The notes beneath the pieces were generated by a model that saw nothing but the letters and a program-made list of their open reading frames with translations, did no database searches and had not been told where the DNA came from. A stretch of 64,000 nt of DNA from Novosphingobium kunmingense. Its GTDB lineage: Bacteria > Pseudomonadota > Alphaproteobacteria > Sphingomonadales > Sphingomonadaceae. Of the stretch, positions 44,901 through 54,800 are shown piece after piece. The number at the start of each line of letters is the position of its first letter. Position 1 is the first letter of the stretch. Location of the stretch: assembly GCF_002813245.1 (NCBI RefSeq), contig NZ_PHUF01000003.1, forward strand, positions 434,001-498,000. Direction: 5' to 3'. Position numbers and translations under genes: made by a program.

Positions 44901-45124
44901 CCTTCGTGTTCGACGGCGTCGTCGGTCAGGACGTAATCGGTGACTTCCGCCCCGGCGAGGACAGGATCCAGCTGACCGGGTTCTACGGCTCCTGGGCCGA
45001 AGTGAGCACGCACCTGGTCCAGAACGGCGCGGATTGCGCGCTCGATCTGGGCGGCGGGAACATCGTCGTGTTCCAGAACCTGCAGGCTTCCAGTTTCAGC
45101 GCGACCGATTTCATTTTCGGTTGA
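41951..45124 (+). CDS. Large RTX (haemolysin-type calcium-binding) repeat protein, 1057 aa
   Basis: Secreted-type protein with no N-terminal signal. Nonapeptide RTX repeats (GGxGxDxLx) occur at about 28-55, 505-530, 693-720, 788-850, 858-890 and 955-975. They fold into calcium-binding beta-rolls. The C-terminus ('TFVFDGVVGQDVIGDFRPGE' then a terminal hydrophobic stretch) is the type I secretion pattern. Residues about 66-220 and 541-690 are diverged copies of one another, as are about 715-790 and 884-961. No catalytic domain is recognised, so it is more likely an adhesin or surface-layer-like protein than an enzyme. GGGAG precedes the ATG. Confidence 0.9.
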   Translation: MAVITGTSVVDVLNGTADADTIYGLAGNDTIDGGDGDDFIYGGLGVDMLSGGNGEDTFVEDQPTSAGETFNGGAGFDTIELRTIPGPVVTSFGLLSPHGLSASTLSSIERLVFASQAGQAMQSSLLLSNWASIGLTQIVGGAGRDFLTMSTGTSSGVYEMPDLPLVGWDAVPANAWDGGDFVVLSSSAGPGVGVTLNARAGAGFLQLLSGGQGDDILNGSANADILDARAGADAVMAGAGNDLILIVNSFAPTGSSWMPPTTYNGAGATWNGGTGTDLVGIGGFVDLQATLVGIEGFFLQAAVLPPQPIVTKQDEGYLVLDQAHLAMLPAAAVFGGTGTVEIDLDDNSSFSGALFTFLPGTDVRFQIVAGTGNGVSIVGSGAADEIWFGTGTQTATGGIGADTFHLGQGTFTITDFTQGSDKFDVSGSGFILFDRLRDFLSQGANGAVIAGDSGGNHTEVRLNGVSAASLAATDFKLDTGYYSVYDNGTALADIMLGVNLDDQMHGGDGNDRIYSGGGADIISGDAGDDVIVLDGALNPNGVFGQPSITGGTGTDSLVLRGFVPGGFSQHSLYFANVLNGIETLKFDSKVGETLSAVLLLPQYQGAGITTVIGGAGIDQLVLVAVSGTSATVPTLNLVDWTNGPGGDAVVMAVAGSNTTGMTLNALQGAAFNQVLLGASGADTLNGSGADDVLRGNAGDDVLDGKAGVDQLVGGLGNDTYHVDAQADVIVESAGEGIDTAIATGNFYLYANVENLTLAAGTGSNFGVGNDLANVIAGNDSGNLLISGLGNDTIHGGAGDDSLFGEDGDDTLNGDAGIDYIVGGLGNDTINGGDNPDALYGEDGDDTIIGGASFDTDIFYGGAGNDIIYANSGLGDYDIMNGAAGNDTYYVDTPDDIVYEGQFEGTDTVYAGIVGAGFYLWAYVENCTLTGNTPFAAGNELNNVLTGSASDNWLLGNQGSDTLNGKAGNDVLFGDLLEGPYSSDTFVFDGVVGQDVIGDFRPGEDRIQLTGFYGSWAEVSTHLVQNGADCALDLGGGNIVVFQNLQASSFSATDFIFG

Positions 45125-45355
45125 GCGTCCACTAGTGGTCTGATCTCGCCCGCTTTTGCGGCAGGCGGACGGCTGTGCGCGTCTGCCCGATCTGGCCAAT
45201 CTTCCCTGCCGCGCCGATAACCACTTTCGTGCATGGCGAGGTAAAGTCGCGCGTCCAGTCGTTGTCTACGGGCTGGCGCGGTGTTCGCGCCTCCCTTGCC
45301 TAGGGAGGATGGGTTCGCCGCACACCGGCCAGGACCAATTATATCAGGAATGACC

Positions 45356-46204
45356 ATGACTTACCGTATCTACTGCGCGCGTGCCGCTCGTCTGGCTCTC
45401 GCTGCGGCCTCTACCGTTTTCGCCGTTCCCGCCCTGGCCGCAAGCGCCGACACGCCATCCAAGGTCAGCGGCCAGAACACCGTCGTCACCGAGGCACCGC
45501 AGACCGAAGTCGACACGTTCGAACTGTCGACCGGGGTCGACTATTCGGTCGGCAAGTACGGTGCGCTCGCCGATACCTCGGTGGTCAGCGTGCCGGTTGA
45601 ATTGAAGGGCCAGTTCGGCCGTCTGCGGCTCCAGGCGGGTGTACCGTGGGTCTCGATCAAGGGCCCCGGCCAGCTGGTCGGCGGGGTCGTGGTCAGCGAT
45701 CCCAACAGCACCAGTACGGTCAAGCGCGACGGCATCGGCGACGTCAACGTGTCGGCAGCCTATCTGCTCAACACCGAAAGCGTCGCCTTGCCGGCCTTCG
45801 AACTGGGCGCCGGGGTCAAGCTGCCGACCGCCAAGGACACGATCGGCACGGGCGAGACCGATTATTCGGCGACGCTCAGCGCCTACAAGTCGCTGTCCAG
45901 CACGGTCATGCTGTTCGGTTCGGTCGGCTATTCCTGGCTCGGCAGCCCGGCAGCCTACCAGCTCAAGGATGGGATTACCGCGTCAGGCGGTCTCAATCTG
46001 CGACCGGACGAGAAACAGAACTACGGCGTCAGTGTTTCGTACCGCGAACCGGTGGCCGAAGGCTATGCCGGGCAGGCGGTCGTTTCCCCTTACATGACCT
46101 ACCGGGTCAGCAAGGGGCTGGGGCTGACGCTCTACGGCATGGCGGGCTTCAACGATGCCAGCCCGCGCTGGGGCGCCGGTCTGCGCTTGAGCCTGTTCCC
46201 GTAA
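45356..46204 (+). CDS. Outer-membrane beta-barrel protein, transporter-like, 282 aa
   Basis: Signal peptide of about 28 residues ending 'PALAAS'. The mature part alternates polar and hydrophobic residues in amphipathic strands ('FELSTGVDYSVG', 'GRLRLQAGVPWVSI', 'VNVSAAYLLN', 'FELGAGVKLPTAKD') and ends in Phe-Pro after 'GAGLRLSLFP'. 'GVKLPTAKDTIGTGETDY' is the hallmark of the 'meta-pathway' type outer-membrane family, thought to form small channels. The ATG at 45356 has AGGA at good spacing. It may form a unit with the RTX protein upstream, 231 bases away. Confidence 0.78.
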   Translation: MTYRIYCARAARLALAAASTVFAVPALAASADTPSKVSGQNTVVTEAPQTEVDTFELSTGVDYSVGKYGALADTSVVSVPVELKGQFGRLRLQAGVPWVSIKGPGQLVGGVVVSDPNSTSTVKRDGIGDVNVSAAYLLNTESVALPAFELGAGVKLPTAKDTIGTGETDYSATLSAYKSLSSTVMLFGSVGYSWLGSPAAYQLKDGITASGGLNLRPDEKQNYGVSVSYREPVAEGYAGQAVVSPYMTYRVSKGLGLTLYGMAGFNDASPRWGAGLRLSLFP

Positions 46205-46261
46205 AGACAGGAATTTCTGCGCGGTGCGTTGCACCGAATCTAATTTGAAGAGGAGAGTAAA

Positions 46262-47020
46262 ATGGGTCGACACATTCTTACCGCCGCTGCTGCCGGGTTC
46301 GCCCTGTCCGCGGCTTCGGTCGCGCTGGCCAATCCGGGCGGCGTGAAGCCAACCTTGCCGAACATTCCCAAGGGACCGCCGGCTGCCGCCACAGCGCGTA
46401 TTCCCGCTGCCGCCACCGCGCGCATCCCGACAACACTGCCCGCCAAATCGGTCGGCGTCGATGCAAGCGCTGCGGCTTCCGCCAAGGCGAAGTCACGTGC
46501 AACGGTCAGCGCCAATGCCAAGATAAAGGCCTCGGCCAACGCTTCCGGCCGGAGCGACACCGGCGCCGCCGCCTCGCTGCTGAAGAAGCTCAATGCGGCT
46601 CACGCCTCGGATAACGGACTTGCCCACGCTTCGGAAAGGTCGGTCGTCGGCGCGATCAACACCTACAAGACCGCCACGGTCGAGGCGAAGGCCAACGTCG
46701 AGAAGTACACCGGTCTGGTCGCCACCGGCCAGGCTTCGGTAGCGACAGCGCAGACCGCGGTGACCGACGCGCAGACCGCATATGACGCTGCACTGGCTGC
46801 CCAGCCGCTCGATCAGGCAAAGGTCGATGCCGCCAAGGCGACGCTCGATGCGGCCAAGACCACGCTTGCCACCGCGCAGACCCAGTTGTCGACCGACCAG
46901 GCGCTGCTGGCCGACGCGCAGTCCGATGTGGTCGATGCCCAACTCGCGCTCGGCACGTCGACCAAGACGACGCTCTCGGACGCCCAGATCGCGGCGGTCA
47001 ACAACCTGCTCGGCCTCTAA
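46262..47020 (+). CDS. Exported Ala-rich coiled-coil protein, 252 aa
   Basis: Signal peptide of about 23 residues ending 'VALA'. The mature protein has a Pro/Ala/Thr-rich section (25-65), with a near-duplicate 'ATARIP' motif, then long Ala/Thr/Asp/Gln-rich heptad-like helices (about 120-240) such as 'TAQTAVTDAQTAYDAALAAQ', indicating a coiled coil. No enzyme motif and no Cys. It could be a periplasmic or surface structural protein. AGGAGAG precedes the ATG. A strong terminator follows. Confidence 0.7.
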   Translation: MGRHILTAAAAGFALSAASVALANPGGVKPTLPNIPKGPPAAATARIPAAATARIPTTLPAKSVGVDASAAASAKAKSRATVSANAKIKASANASGRSDTGAAASLLKKLNAAHASDNGLAHASERSVVGAINTYKTATVEAKANVEKYTGLVATGQASVATAQTAVTDAQTAYDAALAAQPLDQAKVDAAKATLDAAKTTLATAQTQLSTDQALLADAQSDVVDAQLALGTSTKTTLSDAQIAAVNNLLGL

Positions 47021-47064
47021 GGTCACGATGCCGGGGCAGCCCAGGCGGCCCAGGCGTCACGCGG

Positions 47065-47103
47065 CGAACCCCCGGTCCGTTCGACCGGGGGTTCGTTCGT
47101 TTC
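47065..47103 (+). terminator. Terminator before clpP
   Basis: A perfect 13-bp stem (CGAACCCCCGGTC / GACCGGGGGTTCG) with a 5-base loop, followed by TTCGTTT. It separates the Ala-rich gene from clpP. Confidence 0.8.
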
Positions 47104-47191
47104 GGCCCATCGACAGCTTCGTGGGTTAATGCCCTTGAACATCCGCCGGGCAGGGCCGACATAGGCGGACCAACGCTGCAAGAGGAAGTCC

Positions 47192-47881
47192 ATGCTCGAC
47201 CTGTTCGGTTCGTCCAGTGCCCAAGGCAAGTTTACCCACGATCCCGTGACCGGCGCCCTGATCCCGGTGGTGGTCGAACAGTCGAGCCGCGGCGAACGCA
47301 GCTTCGATATTTATTCGCGCCTGCTGCGCGAACGCATCATCTTCGTGACCGGCGAGGTCGAGGACCACATGGCGTCGGTCATCGTCGCCCAGTTGCTGTT
47401 CCTGGAAAGCGAAAACCCGTCCAAGGACATCTCGATGTACATCAACTCGCCGGGCGGCGTGGTGACGGCGGGTCTCGCGATCCACGATACCATGCAGTAC
47501 ATCCGCCCCCGCGTGTCGACCGTGTGCATCGGCCAGGCCTGCTCGATGGGCAGCTTCCTTCTTGCTGCGGGTGAACCGGGCATGCGCATCGCGCTGCCGC
47601 AGGCGCGCATCATGGTCCATCAGCCGTCCGGCGGTGCCCGCGGCATGGCGACCGATATCGAAATCCAGGCCCGCGAAATCCTGCGCCTGCGCAAGCGGCT
47701 CAACGAGCTTTACGCGAAGTTCACGGGCAAAAGCGTCGAAGAAATCGACCTAGCCCTGGACCGCGACACCTGGCTGGATGCCGAAGAAGCACGCGCCTTC
47801 GGTCTGGTCGACAAGGTCTTCGAAACACGCCCTGCTGGCGACGAACCGGGTGCCGATGCGTCTAAGGGCGCGAAGGAATAA
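47192..47881 (+). CDS. clpP: ATP-dependent Clp protease proteolytic subunit, 229 aa
   Basis: Tetradecameric serine protease that works with ClpX or ClpA. The catalytic triad is visible: Ser in '[11 protein letters not shown]', His in '[10 protein letters not shown]' and Asp in 'ALDRDTW'. '[20 protein letters not shown]' is the family signature. The N-terminal extension and an acidic tail make it slightly longer than E. coli ClpP. clpX follows 119 bases later. Confidence 0.97.
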   Translation: MLDLFGSSSAQGKFTHDPVTGALIPVVVEQSSRGERSFDIYSRLLRERIIFVTGEVEDHMASVIVAQLLFLESENPSKDISMYINSPGGVVTAGLAIHDTMQYIRPRVSTVCIGQACSMGSFLLAAGEPGMRIALPQARIMVHQPSGGARGMATDIEIQAREILRLRKRLNELYAKFTGKSVEEIDLALDRDTWLDAEEARAFGLVDKVFETRPAGDEPGADASKGAKE

Positions 47882-48000
47882 GTAACCCTGCCGCTTCAGG
47901 CACGGTCAATGCGGCCGTGCTATGACACAGGATTGAAGAATCAGATCGCCGGGCTACACTCCGGCGAATCCCTGCCAATGCGGGGAAACTGGAAGAAAGC

Positions 48001-49257
48001 ATGACCAAACTGCAAGGCTCCGACGCGAAAAGCACCCTCTACTGCAGCTTCTGCGGCAAATCGCAGCACGAAGTGCGCAAGCTTATCGCCGGGCCGACCG
48101 TCTTCATCTGCGACGAATGCGTCGAGCTGTGCAACGACATCATCCGCGAGGAAACCAAGGCCGGGATCGCCGGCAAGAAGGATGGCGGCGTTCCCAGCCC
48201 GAAGGATATTTTCGAAACGCTGAATGACTATGTGATCGGGCAGGACCGCGCCAAGCGCGTTCTCTCGGTCGCGGTGCACAACCACTACAAGCGTCTCAAG
48301 CACAGCGGCAAGGGCGGCGAAGTCGAACTGTCGAAGTCAAACATCCTGCTGGTCGGCCCGACCGGTTCGGGCAAGACCCTGCTTGCGCAGACGCTGGCCA
48401 AGACTTTCGACGTGCCCTTCACCATGGCCGATGCCACCACGCTGACCGAAGCCGGCTACGTTGGCGAGGACGTGGAGAACATCATCCTCAAGCTGCTCCA
48501 GGCGAGCGATTACAACGTCGACAAGGCCCAGCACGGCATCGTCTACATCGACGAAATCGACAAGATCAGCCGCAAGGCGGAAAACCCCTCGATCACGCGC
48601 GACGTGTCGGGTGAAGGCGTGCAGCAGGCCCTGTTGAAGCTGATGGAAGGCACGACGGCCTCGGTCCCGCCGCAGGGCGGGCGCAAGCATCCGCAGCAGG
48701 AATTCCTGCAGGTCGACACGACGAACATCCTGTTCATCTGCGGCGGTGCTTTCGCGGGCCTCGAAAAGATCATTGCCGACCGTCTGCAGAAGCGCTCGAT
48801 CGGCTTCGGCGCGCACGTCGCCGATCCCGACAAGCGCCGGGTGGGCGAACTGCTGCAGAAGGCGGAGCCCGAAGACCTTCTCAAGTTCGGCCTGATCCCC
48901 GAATTCGTCGGCCGCTTGCCGGTGATCGCGACGCTCAATGACCTCGACATCGAGGCGCTGGTCAAGATCCTGCGCGAACCGAAGAACGCGCTGATCAAGC
49001 AGTATGCCAAGCTGTTCGAACTGGAAGACGTCGAACTGACCTTCACCGACGATGCGCTCGAGGCGATCGCCCAGAAGGCCATCGAGCGAAAGACCGGTGC
49101 GCGCGGACTGCGCTCGATAGTCGAAGGGCTGTTGCTCGACACGATGTTCGACCTGCCGACCGAGACCGACATCTCCGAAGTGGTGGTGGACAAGGACGTG
49201 GTCGAAGGCCGCAAGGAACCGGTTCGCGTGATCAAGCCGCGGGAAGAGGCGGCCTGA
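48001..49257 (+). CDS. clpX: ATP-dependent Clp protease ATP-binding subunit ClpX, 418 aa
   Basis: AAA+ unfoldase that feeds ClpP. N-terminal zinc-binding domain with 'YCSFCGKSQ' and '[11 protein letters not shown]'; Walker A '[12 protein letters not shown]'; pore loop 'AGYVGEDV'; Walker B 'VYIDEIDKI'; arginine finger region '[14 protein letters not shown]'. The length is normal. In this group ClpXP degrades CtrA during the cell cycle, which links it functionally to chpT later in the window. Confidence 0.98.
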   Translation: MTKLQGSDAKSTLYCSFCGKSQHEVRKLIAGPTVFICDECVELCNDIIREETKAGIAGKKDGGVPSPKDIFETLNDYVIGQDRAKRVLSVAVHNHYKRLKHSGKGGEVELSKSNILLVGPTGSGKTLLAQTLAKTFDVPFTMADATTLTEAGYVGEDVENIILKLLQASDYNVDKAQHGIVYIDEIDKISRKAENPSITRDVSGEGVQQALLKLMEGTTASVPPQGGRKHPQQEFLQVDTTNILFICGGAFAGLEKIIADRLQKRSIGFGAHVADPDKRRVGELLQKAEPEDLLKFGLIPEFVGRLPVIATLNDLDIEALVKILREPKNALIKQYAKLFELEDVELTFTDDALEAIAQKAIERKTGARGLRSIVEGLLLDTMFDLPTETDISEVVVDKDVVEGRKEPVRVIKPREEAA

Positions 49258-49273
49258 CGCCGCCTTGGGTCGC

Positions 49274-49969
49274 GTGAAGACCATCGGGCTGATCGGCGGG
49301 ATCAGCTGGAAAAGCACCGCCGAATATTACCGCGTCCTCAACCAGTTGGTGCTGGAACGGCTCGGCGGTGTCCATTCCGCGCGGATCGTGCTGGTCTCGG
49401 TCGATTTCGACGAGATCGCGACGCTGCAGCATGCCGGGGAATGGGATCGGCTGGGCGAAATCATGGCAGAAGCCGCTCGTTCACTGCATGCGGCCGGCGC
49501 GGACTTCATCCTGATTTGCGCCAACACGATGCACCTGTGCCTGGACGCTGTCGAAGCGGCGACACCCTTGCCGGTGCTGCATATCGCCGATCCGACGGCC
49601 AAGGCCATGGCGCGGCACGGCATGTCGCGCGCCGGCCTGCTTGGTACCGGATTTACCATGGACCGGCCGTTTCTGGCCGACAGGATTCTCGCGGTTGCCG
49701 GGATCGACTGCTTCGCGCCGGGCAATGACGGCCGCGCCGACATTCACCGCATCATCTTCGAGGAACTGGTTGCCGGCCGGATCGAACCCGCCTCGCAAGC
49801 GCGGTTCCGTGGCCTGATCGAGGAACTGGCCGCTGACGGCGCGCAAGGAGTGATCCTGGGCTGCACCGAGCTTGTCCTGCTGGTCGAGCAGGGGGTCCGC
49901 TATCCGGTGCCGTTGTTCGATACCACGGCGCTCCACGCCGCTGCGGCTGTGGAGTGGGCGCTGGCCTGA
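49274..49969 (+). CDS. Aspartate/glutamate racemase family protein, 231 aa
   Basis: Pyridoxal-independent racemase with two catalytic Cys: 'ICANTMH' (first) and '[10 protein letters not shown]' (second). It opens '[19 protein letters not shown]', typical of the broad-specificity YgeA-type group. A GTG at 49274 gives the family start; a TTG at 49265 adds three residues. It begins 16 bases after clpX and may be transcribed with it. Substrate (Asp, Glu or another amino acid) is not determined. Confidence 0.88.
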   Translation: MKTIGLIGGISWKSTAEYYRVLNQLVLERLGGVHSARIVLVSVDFDEIATLQHAGEWDRLGEIMAEAARSLHAAGADFILICANTMHLCLDAVEAATPLPVLHIADPTAKAMARHGMSRAGLLGTGFTMDRPFLADRILAVAGIDCFAPGNDGRADIHRIIFEELVAGRIEPASQARFRGLIEELAADGAQGVILGCTELVLLVEQGVRYPVPLFDTTALHAAAAVEWALA

Positions 49970-49983
49970 CAAGGGCTGGGACC

Positions 49984-50496
49984 CTACTTGCCTTCGTGGA
50001 AGAAGACTTCGCCGTCGCGCTTCACCGTCATGCCGGTCTGAACGCTCGAAACGAGCAGCCAGGCTTCGCCGCGCCGCGCCCAGGTGTCGGTGCTTGCCAT
50101 CACCATTTCCATGGTGTGTTCCTTGCCGTCATCGCCCGTCCGCCTGGCGCCGCCGACAAGCTGCTGCTCGACCGTGGCCCTGTCTCCGACGACGGTTGCC
50201 GAGAGGACTTTCGTTTCGATCTTGCGCGCGGCATCGGGCGCGCGGGCCGCCATTTTCTGCATCCGGGCAAGCATATCGGCGCCCTTGCGCGTTTCGCCGC
50301 GCAGGTCGGTCATCGTGTATTCGGGCGCCAGGATCGCGCCGGTCGCGGCGGCATCGCGCGCCTCCATCGCCGTGCGCAGGGCCGCGTAGCGGGCCTCGAA
50401 CTCGGCCGCGGTGTCGGCTTGCGCCAGGGCTGGCGCCGCGATGGAGGCCGACGAGGCAAGCGTGGCAGCAAGGGCAAGCGTGGCGAAGCGGGGCAT
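49984..50496 (-). CDS. Exported NTF2-like (DUF4440/SnoaL-type) protein, 170 aa
   Basis: Signal peptide of about 25 residues ending 'PALA'. The mature part is one cone-shaped NTF2-like domain: helix 'FEARYAALRTAMEARDAAAT', then 'LAPEYTMTDLRGE', and strands ending 'TDTWARRGEAWLLVSSVQTG'. Such domains bind small molecules or act as isomerases; no catalytic pair stands out. It converges on the racemase gene (14 bases apart) and follows the CDF gene on the same strand. Confidence 0.75.
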   Translation of the reverse strand: MPRFATLALAATLASSASIAAPALAQADTAAEFEARYAALRTAMEARDAAATGAILAPEYTMTDLRGETRKGADMLARMQKMAARAPDAARKIETKVLSATVVGDRATVEQQLVGGARRTGDDGKEHTMEMVMASTDTWARRGEAWLLVSSVQTGMTVKRDGEVFFHEGK

Positions 50497-50558
50497 GTCG
50501 ACTCCTGTGTGGTGGCGGCGCCATAGCCTTGCCGGGATGAACAGCGGTTGAGCGCCAG

Positions 50559-51515
50559 TCAGTGGGCGTGCGCGCCGTGCAGGCGGCAATCGTCCACGCC
50601 GGTTTCGACCTGGATCGTCGCATGGTGGATGCCGAACCGCTCGTCGAGATGGCGTGCGACGTCGGCCAGAAACGCATCGGAAGGCGCGCCACCGGGCATG
50701 ACGAGGTGCGCGGTAAAGGCGACCTCGGTGGTGCTCATCGGCCAGATGTGCAGGTCGTGAACTGCACGTACGCCGGGCAGCGCGGTCAGGTATTCGCGCA
50801 CCGCGGCCTCGTCGATGTGGCCCGGGACGGCAAGCAGCCCCATCTTGATCGCGTCTTTGAGCAGATCCCAGCTGGCCCAGGCGAGGCCGACGGTGATGAT
50901 CAGGCTGGCGACGGGGTCGATCCAGTCCTGCCCGGTCAGCATGATGACCAGGCCAGCCAGCACCACGCTGGCCGAAACGACCGCATCGGCCATCAGATGG
51001 AGAAAGGCTGCGCGCAGGTTGAGGTCCGACTTGCTTCCCCGCGCGAACAGCAACGCCGAGGCGAGGTTGATGCCGATGCCGATCGCGGCCACCGCCATCA
51101 TCTGCCAGCCGTTGACCTCCTCGGGTTGCCAGAAACGCCGCAGGGTCTCGATCAGGACCGCGCCGAGTGCGACCCACAGCAGCGCCGCGTTGGCGATCGC
51201 GGCAAGGATCGAGCTGCTCTTGAGGCCGTAAGTGAAGCCCTTCGAGGCCGGGCGCGCAGCGAGCACCGACGCGCCCCAGGCCAGCAGCAGCGACAGCACA
51301 TCGCCCAGGTTATGACCCGCATCGGCGAGCAGCGCGGCCGATCCGCTGATGAAGCTCGCTGCCGCCTCGGCAACGACGAACCCGGCGTTCAGGACGACGG
51401 CAATCGCAAAGGCCGTGCCGTGACTGCCTGCCACGTGCTGGTGGTGGTGTCCGTGCCCGTGCCCTTGACCGGCGCCGTTGTGGTGATCGTGGCCCTTGTG
51501 ATCGGCCTTTATCAT
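50559..51515 (-). CDS. Cation diffusion facilitator (Zn/Cd efflux), 318 aa
   Basis: Inner-membrane proton-driven efflux of Zn2+ or related ions. The N-terminus is His-rich (11 His in the first 33 residues), then six transmembrane helices; the metal site is in 'LLADAGHNLGDVLSLLL' (helix 2; H-D-x-x-x-D type as HN-x-x-D) and 'HLMADAVVS' (helix 5). The C-terminal cytoplasmic domain contains 'HDLHIWPMSTTEVAFTAHLV'. The layout matches ZitB/CzcD. A second His cluster closes the protein ('LHGAHAH'). The start is the ATG before IKADHK. Confidence 0.93.
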   Translation of the reverse strand: MIKADHKGHDHHNGAGQGHGHGHHHQHVAGSHGTAFAIAVVLNAGFVVAEAAASFISGSAALLADAGHNLGDVLSLLLAWGASVLAARPASKGFTYGLKSSSILAAIANAALLWVALGAVLIETLRRFWQPEEVNGWQMMAVAAIGIGINLASALLFARGSKSDLNLRAAFLHLMADAVVSASVVLAGLVIMLTGQDWIDPVASLIITVGLAWASWDLLKDAIKMGLLAVPGHIDEAAVREYLTALPGVRAVHDLHIWPMSTTEVAFTAHLVMPGGAPSDAFLADVARHLDERFGIHHATIQVETGVDDCRLHGAHAH

Positions 51516-51872
51516 GCAGTTATTGTCCTTCCGGGCCGGTTCGCGCAGCCAGCGTTGCACAAATGCCGCAGTGCAGCAAGAATCGACGGGATGGCAAGGC
51601 GCTGGCACGTGCCGAACGTTAGATAAGTGCTCCCATTTCAAACAAACATTCCACCATTTCGTGCCCGAATGAAACTTAATTGCCCGTATACTTATCGCCA
51701 CCGGCAGGCGGTCTGCGAGTGTCGCAATTCTGTCACCTTGGGCTGTTTTTAGGGGCGCACGGCACCTGTATTGAAACGGCAGGTCGGAAGGTCGGTGGTG
51801 ATTCGCTGCCGGTCTTCGAAACCGTAAGATCTTGAAAAGACATCCCGAACCCGGGAACTGGGGACATACGAC
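51516..51872. other. Intergenic region between divergent CDF and TonB-receptor genes
   Basis: 357 bases with no supported gene. It is AT-richer near 51620-51700. It must carry both divergent promoters, and the receptor has a leader of some length. I find no convincing Zur or Fur palindrome and no riboswitch-like structure. Confidence 0.55.
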
Positions 51873-54800
51873 ATGCAGCTGAAGTTCTTCCTTGCCGCCA
51901 GCGCGGCCAGCATTCCTCTCGCTTGCGGCATGATCGCCGCGCCGGCAGCCGCACAGGAAACCTCCTCGGCGGTCCGCGGCGTCGTCACCTCGGGCGGCAG
52001 CCCGATCGCGGGCGCAACGGTCACCGTCACCCATGAACCTTCGGGCACCACCGCCACGACCACCACGGCGGAGGACGGCACTTTCGGCGCCAACGGCCTG
52101 CGCGTCGGCGGTCCCTTCACCGTGACGGTCGAAGCCGCCGGCTACCAGGGCGGCACGGTCAACGATCTGTACCTCGAAGCCGGCGTTCCCAGCCGTCTGC
52201 CGATCGACCTCCAGGCCGAACAGCAGATCGTCGTCAGCGCGTCCTCGATCCAGCCGCGCATCAACAACAGCGACGGCCCGACCACTGCGCTCGGCCGCGC
52301 CGAAATCGAAAACGCGGCCTCGATCAACCGCGACATCCGCGACCTGGCTCGCCGCGACCCGCTGGTCACGATCGACCTGACCAACGCCCGCACCATCGAA
52401 ATCGCCGGCAACAACGGCCGCCTCAACCGCTTCTCGGTCGACGGCATGCAGATGTCGGACGACTTCGGCCTCAACAACGGCGGCCTGCCGACCAACCGCG
52501 GCCCGGTGCCCTATGACGCGATCGAACAGTTCTCGGTCAAGGTTGCGCCCTATGACATCGCGGAAGGCGACATGCAGGGCGGCGCGATCAACGTCGTGCT
52601 GCGTTCGGGCGGCAACAAGCTGCACGGCGGCGGTTTCTTCAGCTACACCGACGACAGCCTGACCGGCAGCAAGACCAAGACCACGACCGTCAACCTCGAC
52701 TTCGATTCCAAGCAGTATGGCGGCTGGCTCTCGGGCCCGATCATTCAGGACAAGCTGTTCTTCATGGTCGCCTACGAACGCACCAAGGAAGGCAAGCCGA
52801 TCGAGGACGGCGTCGGTTCGGCTTACGCCAACCAGGTGACCAACGTTACCCAGGCGCTGATCGATCAGGTCTCCTCGATCGCGCAGAGCCGCTTCAACTA
52901 TGACACCCTTGGCCAGCTGACCACCGCGCAGGAAGAAGACGAGAAGATCGTCGCCAAGCTCGACTGGAACATCAGCGACGCGCACCGCGCCGCGCTGACC
53001 TACATCCGCAATGTCGGCACCAACCAGTTCCAGCAGAACAACTTCCTTACCCCGGTCTATGCCCTCGGCCTCGCCTCGAACGGCTATGAGCTGACCGAAG
53101 AAGTCAATTCGGGCACTTTCGAACTGAACTCGTCGTGGACCGATCGCTTCTCGACCACCCTGCGCGCGTCGTACCGTGACTACAACCGCGGCCAGACCCC
53201 GTTCGGTGCGCCGTTCCCGAACATGGAAGTCTGCCTCGATCCGGCTTCGATCACCAACACCAGCACAAACTCGGCCACCTCGTGCGGCTCGGCTCGCGTG
53301 TTCTTCGGTCCGGACGTCAGCCGCCATTCGAACGCACTCAACACCGACAACCTGTCGGTCGACCTGACCGCGCGCCTCGAAGCGGGTGCCCACTCGCTGC
53401 GCCTGATGGGCGGCTACACCACGATCGACACCTTCAATCTGTTCCTGCAGCGTTCGCTTGGTGACTTCTACTTCGACTCGATCGCCGATTTCCAGGCCGG
53501 CCTCGCCAATCGCCTGCGCTATTCGAACGCGGTGCCGTCGAACGATCCGAGCGCGGCGGCTGCTTCGTTCACCACCCGCAACTGGACGTTCGGGATCCAG
53601 GACGACTGGCAGGTTTCCGATACGCTCAACCTCTCGCTCGGCATGCGCTACGACCTGTTCGACACCAATCCGCTGCCGCCGCTCAACCCCAACTTCACCG
53701 CACGCTATGGCTTCAGCAACCGTTCGACCTTCAAGGGTCGTGGCCTGTTCCAGCCGCGCATGGCTTTCACCTGGGAGCCGGCCGAGCGTCTGATTGTCCG
53801 GGGCGGCGTGGGCATCTTCGGTGGCGGCACGCCCGACGTGTTCCTGTCGAACGTCTATTCGAACACTGGCCAGCTTACCAACACGGTCGACATCAACCGC
53901 AGCAACTGCGTCGCATCGGGTAACACCTGCAACGCGCTGGGTTCGGCCGCCAGCCCGCTGACCAACGGCACCATCGCGCAAAGCGTGATCAACTACCTGA
54001 CCACCAATGTGGGCTCGCTTGCCGCAGCGGCGACCGATGTGATCGATCCCGATCTCAAGATCGCCAACAAGATGAAGGCCTCGCTACAGGCCGACTACAG
54101 CGCCGATCTCGGTCCGCTGGGCGATGACTGGCTGTTCGGGGTCCAGTTCCTCTACGACAAGACTCTCGACGCCTACATGTGGACCGACCTGCGTTCGGTT
54201 CCGATCGGCACCCTGCCCGATGGCCGCACTCGGTACGGTCCCTTCGGCGGCACGGCGACGACCAACCGCGACCTGATGCTGACCAACACCAGCGATGGCC
54301 GCGGCATCTTCGCGACGGTCCGCTTCGAGAAGCGCTTCGGCAACGTTGTGTCGATCGACGGCAGCTACACCCGTTCGGACGTCAAGGACCGTTCGGCACT
54401 GACTTCGTCGACCTCGTCGTCGAACTACGGCAACAACGCCTTCACCGATCCGAACGTTCCGGAATACGGCCGGTCGATCTACGAATACCGCAACCAGTGG
54501 AAGTTCGGCCTCAACTTCACGCCGCGCCTGTTCGGCGACAACAAGACCAGCGTCGGCCTGTTCGGCGAACTGCGTTCGGGCCGTCCGTACAGCGTCACCA
54601 TGCTCGACCGGTCGAGCGGCCGCGGCGCGGTCTATGGTACCGTGGGCAACCTGGGCAACATGCTGCTCTACGTGCCGACTGCGGGCGGCGATCCGAAGGT
54701 CAGCTTCGACACCGCAGCCAGCGAAACGGCGTTCAACAACCTCGTGACCACGCTGGGTCTCGACAAGTACCGCGGCAAGATCGTTCCGAAGAACAGCCAG

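Noticed and set aside
41951..45124. Short repeated DNA units suggestive of a CRISPR or tandem repeat array
   Set aside because: Repeats are in frame, degenerate at the DNA level, and encode RTX nonapeptides; there are no spacers of uniform size.
51516..53981. Open frame of over 1100 codons on the minus strand including the CDF gene
   Set aside because: The upstream two thirds lie antisense to the TonB receptor and give Val/Arg/Asp-rich shadow sequence without domains. Only the CDF part has family motifs.
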